A program made the position numbers and the translations under genes. Below are positions 46,947 through 59,242 of a DNA stretch of 64,000 nucleotides, piece by piece; the stretch's first letter is position 1, and each line of letters starts with the position of its first letter. The stretch is from Arabidopsis thaliana (lineage: Eukaryota; Streptophyta; Magnoliopsida; Brassicales; Brassicaceae), in contig NC_003071.7 of assembly GCF_000001735.4 (NCBI RefSeq), positions 9,727,151 through 9,791,150 on the forward strand. Direction: 5' to 3'. Below the pieces are notes generated by a model that saw nothing but the letters and a program-made list of their open reading frames with translations, was not told the origin of the DNA and did no database searches.

Positions 46947-47724
46947 AAAGTGGATCGTATTGTATTTTTTTATTCCATCCTCTAAAAAAGGGTCAAATGA
47001 TCATTAAAGAACACCGAAAAAAATGGATCATATTGTATTTTATATACCAACCTCTTGATATTTTAATCGTTTGACTCTTTTTTTTTTTTTTTTTGGCAAA
47101 TTGCCATCATCGCCTAAGATAACCAGTTTTCCAATTTTTAAAACAATTATTATACTATCTTTCCGTCGATAAGTTGTAGTTTGTCAGATATTTTGAATTG
47201 CAAATCTTGTTTAGTTAACAAAGTCATAAACTACTTTTCTCAAAATCATCTCTTCATTCCTTAGATCCATTATAAAAGTAGAGCGTGTAACATGAAGTAG
47301 TTGTGTGCGTGTAACACGAAACAGCTACGTAACACAAGAAGATGTTGATTATAAACTAATAGTCTTGGGATTATAATCTTTTATTAATTTATCGATATAC
47401 TAATTGTTCTAAAAAAATAATTTAGGATCGAAGAAATATATAAATTTATTAAGGTATTAATTCATCCAATATGATTTCAAAGATCCTCAATATAACCTAC
47501 TCCTACATGTGACTATTCAACAAAACGTCTGGAAACCTCTATTATTGATAATATATGGTCCTACATATGACTATTCAATAAAACGCCAGCAAGCCTCAAT
47601 TATTGGTAATTAATTAACTAATTGAACTCTACATGTGATAATTATCTTTTTTTTTTTTTTTTGGATTAAAGATATAAAGATCCTTGTATCCTAAGATGAC
47701 TCAATCTTTAGAAACTAAGAGAGA
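46947..47724. promoter_or_regulatory. SCPL11 upstream region, duplicated with SCPL12
   Basis: No gene seen. From about 47440 to the SCPL11 start codon the sequence closely matches 26430-26787 upstream of SCPL12. Shared words include GGTCCTACATATGACTAT, CTATTATTGATAATATATGG and TCTTTAGAAACTAAGAGAGAATG. SCPL11 lacks the two small insertions seen in the SCPL12 copy. Confidence 0.75.
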
Positions 47725-50700
47725 ATGGAATTAACACTAAAATTGCTGGTTCTGCTTCTGTTTATCTTAAATCATCATGTTGGTTCTGGCTCTATCGTCA
47801 AGTTTCTTCCCGGTTTTGAAGGCCCTCTTCCTTTCGAACTTGAAACCGGGTTTGTTAGTTCTCTCTTTTGCAACAATGTGTTTTGAGTTTGGAGTTTGTA
47901 ATTAGTCATTCTTTTGACTAAAGGTACATTGGTATTGGTGAGGAAGAGGAAGTGCAATTGTTCTATTATTTCATCAAATCTGAGAGAAATCCAAAAGAAG
48001 ACCCTCTTCTTCTCTGGTTAAGTGGAGGACCTGGATGTTCTTCTATCACTGGCCTTCTTTTCCAGAATGGTAAATCTCTATTTTTTGCTCTTGCTTTAAG
48101 GATTATTTTCAAAGGATTGCTTAAAGTGGGTTAAAAAAAAATTAAGACCTTGGTTTCTTGATTTCTTAGGACCTTTGGCTTTGAAGTCCGAGGTTTACAA
48201 TGGAAGTGTTCCTTCTTTGGTCTCTACTACATATTCGTGGACTAAGGTAGAAGAAAGTATGTTCATATGTTAAATTGTTAATGACAAAACACAATGATCT
48301 ATCAAATTTTTTGATTATTTATTCAGACGGCGAACATAATATTCTTGGATCAACCTGTTGGAGCTGGCTTCTCCTACTCAAGAGCTCCACTTATTGATAC
48401 ACCTACTGACACAGGAGAAGTTAAGAGGATTCATGAGTTTCTCCAAAAGGTAAACACGTAACTTAATTTGTCATCTCAAAGCATTTGTCATTTTGTCTCT
48501 TTGCATTAACGCGCTTGTGTATGTTGTAATTCGTGAATACTTAATAATCCCTTCGTTCGGTACGGTTTAATATTTTTAACACAAATTAATAAAAAATTAA
48601 ATTATTTGTTTTACTACCTTTTATTAATATGTTTTACAAAAAAAATCATTAGTTAACAAAGATATATATTTTATTATAAATCTATATTGAAAATCTAAAA
48701 CGTTACTTTTTGTGAAACAAATTTTAAGTTAGAAAAGGACACTTCAGCTAAAATGTATTTGAACTCACTAAAACATTTTGTTTCGTTTAGCCTTCAAATC
48801 TTCCCAAATTATTTTAACACCAACCTTAAGAATTTTTTTTTGTTCCTTTTTAGTGGCTAAGCAAGCATCCACAGTTTTCTTCCAACCATTTTTATGCTGG
48901 CGGAGATTCTTATTCCGGTATGATTGTTCCGGCCCTCGTTCAAGAAATCTCGAAAGGTATCATCACATACTTTTATTTGAATATCGTTTAACCGTGCTCT
49001 TTAAAATAACACACTATGATGCAGGAAATTATATATGTTGCAACCCTCCTATAAATCTAAAGGTAATTGCAATTTAAATGCTCTTTGTAATTTCGTAAGT
49101 ATATTGATTTTTAAAAAGTTTCGATCAACTAAAAATCACTAGGATATTTTTTTGTACACTAGAAACTGATAGTTATGTGTCGACAAAATAAAAGAGATTG
49201 ATAATTGTGTATATATATAATATGTTTTTGTTAAGTTGATAATTAATATTATTCTTACCAAAAACAGGGTTATGTACTCGGGAACCCGATAACGCACGAA
49301 GACGACCCAAACTATCGCATTCCATTTTCTCATGGAATGGCACTAATTTCAGATGAACTATACGAGGTATGAAATATGTGGCATGCTTAAATTCGACTAG
49401 TCTTGTTATCCTTGGCATTTTTCACAACTCTTTTTAATGTTAAAAACATTTTCTTATTAAAAAAAAGTCAATTAGGGAAGCCTGCAAAGGAAATTATTTC
49501 AATGTGGATCCACGAAACACAAAATGTTTGAAACTTGTCGAGGAATTTCATAAGGTACACATTGCACACTTTGAAATTTGGTCGATGTTCAGTAATTTAT
49601 CAGATAGTGAACATCTAACTCAGATTTGTTTTTAATAAACTTACAGTGTACCGACAAACTAAATGAATTCCATATACTATCACCAGATTGCGACACGGCA
49701 TCTCCTGATTGCTATGTAAGTAATATGTCTTTTCTCCACCTAGTGACTCTTGTAAAAGGGTTGGAAAATGAATTGATGAAGAAACATTTTTTCTTTTTCA
49801 ACTACACATTAAGTAAAATACCGCTCCATGATTAAGTCAACAAAAAAAATTGCATTTTATATAACTTCCAAGAAACATACTTTTAAGGTTGCTTTTGCAG
49901 TTATATCCATTTTATCTCATTAGCTTTTGGGCCAATGACGAGAGCGTCCGCGATGCTCTTCATGTTAATAAGGTATATGCCATTAATAATGTGTGATGAT
50001 AAAAAAGAAAAGAAGCCTTAAAATCTAAACTATGGCCGATTGATGATTACAGAGGAGTATTGGAAAATGGGAGCGATGTAACTATCTGAGTAAACCATAC
50101 AACAAAGACATCAAGAGCAGCGTACCATACCATATGAATAACAGTGTTAGTGGCTACCGATCTCTCATCTACAGGTAAGAGTTAGATACCTATATCTAAA
50201 TTATTAAGAACCTGATCAAAAATTTCCTAATTAGAGACTCAAGCAAAACCAAATTAAATCAAACCAAAATTTGTTATTATTTTACTTTTAAACCCGAAAA
50301 AAGGAAACAAAAATGAATAGACAAGAATTTATTAAAAATATATAGGCATATCCATATTACGTAGAAATTTAATTTACGTAAATTATTATGTATTTATGTT
50401 TTGCAATTATTATTATTTTATTTTTTTGTGTAAACGCAATTATTTAACTTAAAACAACCTAAACAAACCGAATTACATCATGGTGAAACGAAACAAACCA
50501 AATTACAGATGGATTTTATTTTGTTTTACTTTCTCTTAATTCAATATAAAAAATCGATACATTAATCCACAGTGTCCATTCATACATACAAAATTTAAGA
50601 GATTCCAATATTTTGCGCGGTTGATGGTGAACAGTGGTGATCATGATTTGGTGGTTCCTTTCCTTGCAACACAAGCCTGGATAAAATCTCTAAATTACTC

Positions 50701-51074
50701 TATCATTGATGAATGGAGACCTTGGATGATTAGAGATCAAATCACTGGGTATATATATTTTTTTGTGTTTTTGGGTTTTCTTGTTCTTTCATTTTCTCAT
50801 CGTATCACAAGCTTATAAAGCTCCGGTAAAAATCATTCATCCTTTTTTTTTAATTGACAGATACACGAGAACTTATTCCAATAAGATGACATTTGCTACT
50901 GTCAAAGCAAGTCTTCTTGTCTCAATTTAACATTTCTATTTGTCGTTTAATTAAAAAGTATTTTCTAATTTGTTTTAAGCGTTTTGATTGTAGGGAAGTG
51001 GGCACACAGCGGAGAATAAACCACAAGAGAGTTTTATCATGTTTCGAAGGTGGATTAATGGCCAACCTTTGTAA
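47725..51074 (+). CDS. SCPL11: Serine carboxypeptidase-like acyltransferase SCPL11
   Basis: Fourteen exons: 47725-47849, 47924-48069, 48170-48246, 48327-48449, 48854-48956, 49025-49062, 49268-49366, 49468-49554, 49647-49715, 49901-49972, 50053-50174, 50635-50748, 50861-50906 and 50994-51074, giving 433 aa. It has a signal peptide and the catalytic triad Ser176 (GDSYSG), Asp358 (SGDHD) and His411 (GSGHTAEN). The Tyr that usually follows AE in the His motif is Asn here. Intron 13 uses the GC donor. Promoter and coding sequence are closest to SCPL12, so these two are probably a recent pair. I recognise At2g22970; its acceptor substrate is not known to me. Confidence 0.93.
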
Positions 51075-51878
51075 AAATTACAATTATGAATTATCTACTA
51101 TGTGAGCTATTTGTTCCTGAGGAGGTTTAGAACTCTACCACTAGTTCGACATGCTATAGTTACCAATAAATGAGGTCTTATTTGGGTCTAGGGAGACTAC
51201 AGGCCAAAGACTTGGAACTTCTTGGTTTATTGTTATATGTTGTTAGGTAACATTTTTGTGTTATTCATAGATTTTACCTTTTGGTACTTTTATCTTCTCA
51301 CAGATTATATTGTTCTGTGTTGTGCTGTTATTTTTTACAATTAAACTTAGATTTTTAATAAATTCTTTTTTGTCTCAAATTTAATAAGTTATATACCTAT
51401 CTCCATTTTACTCAACAATATTTTTTAGATGAATAAAATATTTCTGATTGTGTTTTTTTATCTTTGCGCGCATTTAGTACTTTTTCTGTATTGAAATGTA
51501 AAATTATATTAACAAAAAAAACTGACTTTGCATTTAGTATCACTTTTAGAGGATTGAATTTGATATCCAAATCATATCAATATTTAGGTAAAGATGTGGC
51601 GAGGATAAGAACAAAATAATAAGAGCCATAAAACCAACGCCCCTACCTTATCCATTATTCATGCTGTTGGGGATTTTGATCTTATGTCAAAAGTGTATAA
51701 TGGTATACAGTGAGGGAGAGCGACGCATGCAACATTATAAAATATCTATTTTCATAACCAACCCGATATGGCTGCTCCACAAAAGAAACCAGGCCTACGT
51801 AACGTGGAGCTACTTTGTAATTATAAAGATTTATTGTTTCCCATAAACTGGTTAAATGATTTTAGAAACTAAAGTAAA
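51075..51878. other. Intergenic region between SCPL11 and SCPL13
   Basis: No gene seen. About 230 bases before the SCPL13 start codon lies CCCCTACCTTATCC (about 51640-51653), a word that also occurs upstream of SNG1 and in the relic at 57.1 kb. Confidence 0.6.
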
Positions 51879-54800
51879 ATGAGCTTGACACTAGAGTTTC
51901 TGCTTCTTCTGATTGTACTTATCTTGAGTCACCATGCTCATTCTGGCTCTATTGTCAAATTCCTTCCTGGTTTTGAAGGCCCCCTTCCTTTTGAACTCGA
52001 AACCGGGTTTGTAATATCTCTCTTCTTTTTCAGCAATTCAATTATGTGTTTGGTTTCAATTTACTAATCAGTAATTTTCTCAATGAAGGTACATTGGTAT
52101 TGGTGAGGAAGAGGAAGTGCAATTATTCTACTATTTCATCAAATCTGAGAAGAATCCAGAAGAAGACCCTCTTCTTCTATGGTTAAGTGGAGGACCTGGA
52201 TGTTCCTCTCTTACTGGCCTTCTTTTTGAGAATGGTATATCTATAATATTTCGCTAAGCATTACTAGAATAACTTGTTTAAAGCCGGGGGAAATAAATAG
52301 GACCGGTGGCTTTGAAGTTCGAGGTTTACAATGGAAGTGTTCCATCTTTGGTCTCTACTACATATTCATGGACAAAGGTAAAAGTATGTTCAAATGTCGA
52401 TCACAAACCCAATTATCTATTCTTGATCTTATTAAGAAGGACCTCCTTTTTTTAAGATGGCGAACATAATATTCTTGGATCAGCCAGTTGGATCTGGCTT
52501 CTCCTATTCAAGAACTCCACTTGTTGATAAAATTAGTGACACTGGTGAAGTTAAGAGGATTTATGAGTTTCTTCAAAAGGTAATAACAAAACGTTTATTT
52601 TCTTGTTGAAGCATAATTCTTTTTCTTTTGCATTAAGATCTTGTGTATATGTTGTAATTCTCTTAGTATAAACCAATTGATTGCTAGTGGATTCGGATAC
52701 CGATCTCGGCGAGATACAGAATTAATAACACTGATTAACCAAACTCATTAGAACCCTCCCGTTAATTTCATTACTTGCCAAGATATTCAAGAATTTTTAT
52801 TCAAACAAGGTTTTAAACGATTGTAGTGTTTATTGGTATCCTACGAGCGGTTAGCTCTTTAATAGAAAGTCTATCTTTTGGTTTGTGCAGTGGTTAAGCA
52901 AACATCAACAATTTTTTTCCAACCCTTTTTACGTTGGTGGAGATTCTTATTCAGGTATGATTGTTCCACCCCTAGTTCAAGAAATCGGAAAAGGTATGTT
53001 CGTTAATTCATATCAATCAATCCCCATACACTTTTCTTGGAATATTGTTTAATTGTCTGTCTCTCAATAATTAACAATATATACAATGATGCAGGAAATT
53101 ATCAAATAAATCTACAGGTTGTAGATATTTATTTGTTTCTTATATTTTGTTATTTAAAAAAATATTGAAGATTAATAGTAATATGTTCTTACGAAAATAG
53201 GGTTATATCCTCGGAAACCCGATAACAGATACTGAATCTGAACAAAACTATCAGATTCCATATGCTCATGGAATGGCATTAATCTCTGATGAACTATACA
53301 AGGTATGAAATAGTAATCATGCTTAAATTTTTTTCTTTTTTTCTTTTTGACACCAGATAGTTTTATATTTGACGAGTCCAGTCTTGTTTTGATTGAGTTT
53401 ATAGTCAAAAGTGTTGGATGCATAAATATTGGTTTTAATTAAAATATATTGTTGTACCTTTTACATAGAATAAGTAAAAATATGTCTCATTTGTTTGTTT
53501 TCTTTTCTTTTATAGGACTATACAAGTGTTCAAATTTGATTGGATGAAATATTGTTTTAAACTTATGAAAAAATCAAAGTCTTTAAAGTTCTTAAACCAA
53601 TCACCCCTAACCTTAGTGTTTCTTAAGCCTTAAATGATAGCAATGTTTCAATACTTCTTCTTACAGTCAATGGAGAGAATCTGCAAAGGAAATTATGTGA
53701 AAGTGGATTCACTTAACACAAAATGCTATAAACTAATCAAAGATTATCAAAAGGTACACATTACGGAATGTTGTTGTTATTGATCAGAACTCAATTTGAT
53801 AATGATCATCACTAATTCAGATTTCTTGGGTTATTTTCAGTGTATTCATAAACTGAATAAGTATCATATATTATTACCTGACTGCGATATAACATCTCCT
53901 GATTGCTTTGTAAGTAATACTTTTTTCCTCCATCTAGTGACCCATATAAAAGGATTGGGAAAAATATCCAGCTTTTATGATATTCCTAAAAATATTAAAG
54001 AGGTTGCTTTTGCAGTTATATAGGTATACTCTCATAACCTTTTGGGCCAACAACAAGAGCGTTCGCGAAGCTCTGCAAGTCAATAAGGTATATGCCAATT
54101 TTAGTTTAAGATCAAAAGTGATCTATTATTTTATAGGAGACTATGTAAATGGGTTCGACGTGATCTATTATGTTTTGCAACTTTATATATAAGTTGTAAA
54201 GGTAAAGCCATTCCACAGTTAATACGAAATAACATTTGGCCAATGGCCTCCAATTCTCTAAAAATTTGAAGGAGATAATAAATTCTTTAGTTTCATGTAG
54301 CTCATTCTAAATAACATAATTATAGAAATTTGAGTTACGGGTTGATCTTTGTGGTATTTAGAGTGAGAAAACACAAGGGGTTTTACGATAAAACATGGAC
54401 TTCCAATAATTGAGTAATCAAATTCATAAAACAAAATATAGAACAATTGTTCATTTAAAAACATTTAGAGTAAATTTTCTTAAGATACCTATTTGAAGTG
54501 TAAGAGTTTTTTTATATAAGAATTGAAGATTGTCATCCAAACTCATGGATCATATGTCATTGACGATTCTAGTTTTTGCATCTACGGATTTTTTTTTCAA
54601 CTTTATTGTTGATAAAACCTTATATTTTTTGGAGTATCTGACAAAAAAAAATATTGAGTGATTTGGATATCTTATCCATCAAAAGAAAATAAGTTAGAAA
54701 CGTTGGTTTTGAAAACTAAAATTTTGTGAAAAAAACAAAAATTTGTTTTAAGACTATTTTTCTTTTTTTGCTAAATGACGATGATGTTTATTTCTTTAGA

Positions 54801-55928
54801 TATTTGTGTGTTTTATTTCTAAAACGGCTCAGAATCCATCAGTTATAGTATCTCTATACATAAATTTTAAAATCTTAATGAAGATCTAAAATTGCAGGGA
54901 AGTATAGGAAAATGGGTACAATGTAACTATAAAAATATTTCCTACAATTACGATATCAAGAGCAGCGTCGCATACCATATGAAGAATAGTATTGATGGCT
55001 ACCGATCTCTTATCTACAAGTAAGTGTTAAATCTAAATTTTTAAGAACAGGAAGTGTTCTATATACAACCAGAAGTAGGGGTGTACAAATTTTTCAAAAC
55101 CAGAGAGATCAGAATTGAATTGAACTAACCAGAATTTGTTTTTAAAAAAAGCAAAAACCGAAACTGATTGTAGTGTGTATACCAAACTAAAACAAATGCA
55201 ACCAAAATTTATTAGACCTATATATAATTGTTTTTTCATATATACATAGTAAATATAAACATATGCATATTACGTAAATAATATATATATATATATAAAA
55301 CTTAAATCAAAATACAAAACAAATCGTAGCCAAACCAGATTACAAGTGGTTTTTATTTATCTTCAGTTTCAATTAACTATATTAAAAAGCAAACCCAAGT
55401 AAAATCATGAATCGACTTGCCGACTCCTACCAACTAGGTTCAAGAGATTATAACATTTGTGAGGTTTATGGTGAACAGTGGTGACCATGATATGATGGTG
55501 CCTTTCCTTGCAACTCAAGCCTGGATAAGATCTCTCAATTATTCCATCACTGATGATTGGAAGCCTTGGATGATAAACGATCAAATTGCTGGGTATATAT
55601 ATGTTTTTCTGTTTCTCTTGTTCATTCATTTTCTAGTCGTATCACACACTTATCAAACTCACATAAAAATCATTCTTGCCTTTGTTTCTTGACAGATACA
55701 CGAGAAGTTATTCCAATAAGATGACATTTGCTACTATCAAAGCAAGTCTTCTTGTGTCAACTTAATATTTGTATTGTCCTTAGACTGCAATAAAAAAGAC
55801 TTTGTTTTAATTGTTTTGAGTTTGTTTTATTTATTTTTTTGTTAAAGGGAAGTGGACACACAGCAGAGTATAAACCAAAAGAGACCTCTATCATGTTCAA
55901 AAGATGGATCAGTGCCCAGCCTTTGTAA
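51879..55928 (+). CDS. SCPL13: Serine carboxypeptidase-like acyltransferase SCPL13
   Basis: Fourteen exons: 51879-52006, 52089-52234, 52301-52377, 52457-52579, 52891-52993, 53095-53117, 53201-53302, 53667-53753, 53841-53909, 54016-54087, 54898-55019, 55479-55592, 55696-55741 and 55848-55928, giving 430 aa. The triad is Ser177, Asp355 and His408; the Asp motif reads NGDHD where others have SGDHD, because exon 11 ends AA. Exon 6 is only 23 bases, against 38 in the paralogs, so a five-residue segment with the paired Cys (ICC) is missing. Intron 10 is the largest of the gene (810 bases). I recognise At2g22980; from memory it can make 1,2-disinapoylglucose in vitro. Confidence 0.93.
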
Positions 55929-57059
55929 AAGAGGATGATGGTCTTTGCGTATGTAGAATAAAACTATGTAACATAAAAAATGTTTGTATACAATATAATC
56001 ATCTACTTGGTAATTAAGTACTACCGCTACACGTGATTTTTTGTTTTGATGTAGACTACTGAATCCCTTGCCTGCTTGAATTCAAAATTTTAATTTGTAC
56101 GACGGACTGTTCACTCATACATACCGATGGTGATTTTAGGGGTTGGTATTTTCATATTCTGTTTGGTTAATCTGGTTTTTGTAAACCAATGTAAATCTCC
56201 CAGACCGATCTTACCAGTAACACCCACAATTCTCTCGGACATGTGAGATCCAACCCTATCCGACCGTATATACGCCATGTTCAGAAGGTTGTAAAGACTT
56301 GTTTACCAATTCTATAAATTATCGTATGATATTTTTATATGTTTTCACACGGTTTTGACAATTATTTTTTGGAAGATCACCTATTCTGAAATTGCTGCAG
56401 TCCAAACACGTTTAAATGTATAATTTGTTTCAAAATAGTTGACCAAAAAATAAATGTGATTTGGCGATATAAGTGACAAAATCAATTCTTTTAAAACGGG
56501 TAAATGTAATTTTGGTTTTCTTATCGTTTTATTCAAACAAAATTCATTGTATAACTCGTGAAAAAGGTATATGTAAGTTTATGTTGTATGACGAGAAAAA
56601 TCACACGACGTCAATATGTGAATGCAAGATCTGCACTTTAAATTTTGTTATAAGATCTAGGGATATGGTCTAGATTCTCATCGTATGAGCCTAATGATTT
56701 TAGGATTGAAGTAATCGACGATTTGGATTTGTATTAACGAACTGAAAAATGAGAGTACAAAAGAGATCTCTTTAGACATGACAAATTTTTTTTGTTGAGT
56801 ATTTTTCTGACTAAACATTACACCCAAAAAACATAAGTATTCTTTCTGGCTGTAACCATACGTTTTTCTTCATGTCTCCCCTTCTCCTTTTAAACGTACT
56901 AGTTCGCAGTTCAAACACCACCTCGATCTTCGATTACATTTTAATTGAGAAGGACAAATATTTTATTTTATTTTTTGGGTTTTAAATTTTAAAGATAGGA
57001 CTGGCTAGATGGTTAAGGTTGTGACAAAATTTTCTTAATGTTGAGGAGAACATTTTCGT
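55929..57059. other. Intergenic region after SCPL13
   Basis: SCPL13 3' UTR followed by AT-rich DNA. No gene is supported; a 66-codon frame at 56473-56673 has no features. Confidence 0.6.
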
Positions 57060-57960
57060 TACAAATTAAGATAATCAGATAAATATGTGGTGATTTGCAA
57101 CTTCCGTACCTTATCATTATTCATGGTGTTGGTGGACTATTCCCGAAGTTTTAGCGACAAACGCAACTCCCGTACCTTATCATCACTAATATAATATGAT
57201 TTTGAATTTATGGATAAGTCTAGTGACATATATAGTGCAAATGGTTGTCTCAAATAAAGAAGCTGAAAGAATTGAAACAATATTCAACTAGTCTTTTATC
57301 ATTTGAGATGAAAAAGTTGAAAAACATTATTCAACTTAAAAATTGAAAAAATAGCAAGTTATAAAGAAAAGTTGTTCAACTTGTTCACTACAATTTGAAT
57401 GATATTGAATGATATTCAATCCTAAATGATTTTTATTCCATTCAATTTTAGGCAACCATTCGTACCCATACAGAAAGCAACATATATGATACTGATTGAC
57501 AAAACCACTTCGAAATGGTTGCTCCACACAAACAAGAATATGAGAAGGGCCTACACAACGATATTAATTACTGTTAATTTTTGTTTTTGTCTGCCTGCAT
57601 TTAGAATATGGACAATATCTCTTCCCGGAATTTGCCATACAATCACAACAATTAAAGCAGCGTACCATACCATCTAAATAACAGCATTAATGGCTACCAA
57701 TCTCTTATTTTTTAGGTTAGAGTTTAGATCTACTTTTTAAAACCTGATTAGCTTGTTCCCTCTACAACTATAATTAGGGGTGGACGAAATTTTCGTCAGG
57801 GAAATAAAACCAAATTGAATCAAACAGAAATAAAACCTATATACGTTTTAAAAATTGGTTTAATTATTTGATCGCTTGTCTGTTTGTTCTCTGAAGTTTA
57901 GTTTATACAACCAACATTGATATGTGTATTTTAAGGGATGATCATTTTCAGTTCTGTTTG
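57060..57960 (+). pseudogene. Relic of a further SCPL gene
   Basis: Three parts match intact SCPL loci. At 57104-57135 and 57169-57183 are CCGTACCTTATC words, the first followed by ATTATTCATGGTGTTGG as upstream of SCPL13. Around 57518-57560 the sequence resembles 51767-51810. At about 57640-57716 the exon 11 equivalent (CCATACAATCACAAC, GCGTACCATACCAT, AATAACAGC, ATGGCTACCAATCTC) continues into an intron-11-like AACCAAAT repeat. Exons 1-10 and 12-14 are missing. Exon 11 is disabled by a stop (CATCTAAATAAC where paralogs have CATATGAATAAC) and loss of the donor context. Confidence 0.7.
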
Positions 57961-59242
57961 GTTAATCCGGTTTTAGTAAAGCTGTTATTACCAAACTCTT
58001 ACAAAAGTAATTCCGTTTTTTTTTTTGTTTTTTTTTTATTCTCGGTTTAAAATTCGTGAGCAAGTTATACATAGGTTGATGACACAAAACATGATATGGT
58101 GCTGATGGAACTAAAGTTTCCATGCTAGTTAGATCAGCAAAACGCATCAACCATAAACTATAAATGGCCAAGATTATGTCACAAACATCCAGGTACATAA
58201 TTCAGAATAAACTTTTTATTACAAATTTTACGTCCTAACAAGTAACAAGTAACAGAGAGCTCAAAAAAAAAATATGCATACAGTTATCGACATGGCTATT
58301 TTGTATCACTTTTAAGGATTTCACGTAAACAACGTCCAGGTACATGATTCAGAATTCTACACTACCCTTTGTTTGAGGAAGCGACACATGCTTAATGCTT
58401 TTGGCCTTTTGCCAAGTGTATCAAGAATGGTATAAACTACAAGTTGACAATATATTTTAGGCGAATGATTTCAATGGTGGTAGTACTGGGACGATACACT
58501 TGTAACATTTCAAACAATGCAGTGACAACACAACAGAACACAACACAACACAACATATTTTCCTTTGATCTTGAGACCATGCATCAATTGCAGCTATCAT
58601 CTTTTCCACATACTCAGATCTAGACAACCAAGATAAGTAATCTCTATTTAAATAAACAAGCATAATGTAGAAAAAGTTATCCAGAAACAACAACTCTAGT
58701 CACATATAAAATTTGGCATGGCCTCTGTAGAAGATAGCAAGAATGCTTCATTTCACTATTGCATCAAGGACACAAAAGTTAGTTTAAAAAAAAAAAAGGA
58801 GAAGATAATGTCAAACATATACGTGTGCAGATAGACACCATGCTTCATGTCATTATTGCATTTTTCTTCCCTCACAGCCCATCACCAAAGACCAAGAACA
58901 CACACAAAAAACTTGTTTTAATGCGATTTTAATGTATTTCTCTTTACACAATCTTACTATTTTTTTTTTATATAAAACAGAACAAATTAGTAAGTTTATT
59001 ATTTGTGAGGGTGTTTGATTTTAATTACATACCATATTAATAATTTTTGCTTGGGCCTGGACCACCCAAGTGTAAAGGATTATGAACAAAATCAAGAGCA
59101 TTAAAAGCAACGTCCCTACCTTATCCGTGTTTGGTGATATTATCAAATTTTTGCAAAAGCAACGTACCCATCTTATCATTATTTTATAAAGATCCTATGT
59201 CTATCCGTAAATGGACTAATCTTTAGACACACAGAGAATATA
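57961..59242. other. SNG1 upstream region
   Basis: No gene is supported. A minus-strand stretch at about 58457-58720 reads protein-like in part (SEYVEKMIAAIDAWSQDQRK) but has no start, domain or intact context. GTCCAGGTACAT-type words repeat at about 58188 and 58331. Promoter elements: CGTCCCTACCTTATC at 59111-59125, CGTACCCATCTTATC at 59163-59177 and TATAAAG at 59185-59191. Confidence 0.55.
59185..59191 (+). promoter_or_regulatory. Probable TATA box of SNG1
   Basis: TATAAAG lies 52 bases upstream of the SNG1 start codon, just after two copies of the TACC(T)/CATCTTATC word shared with the SCPL13 promoter. Confidence 0.5.
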
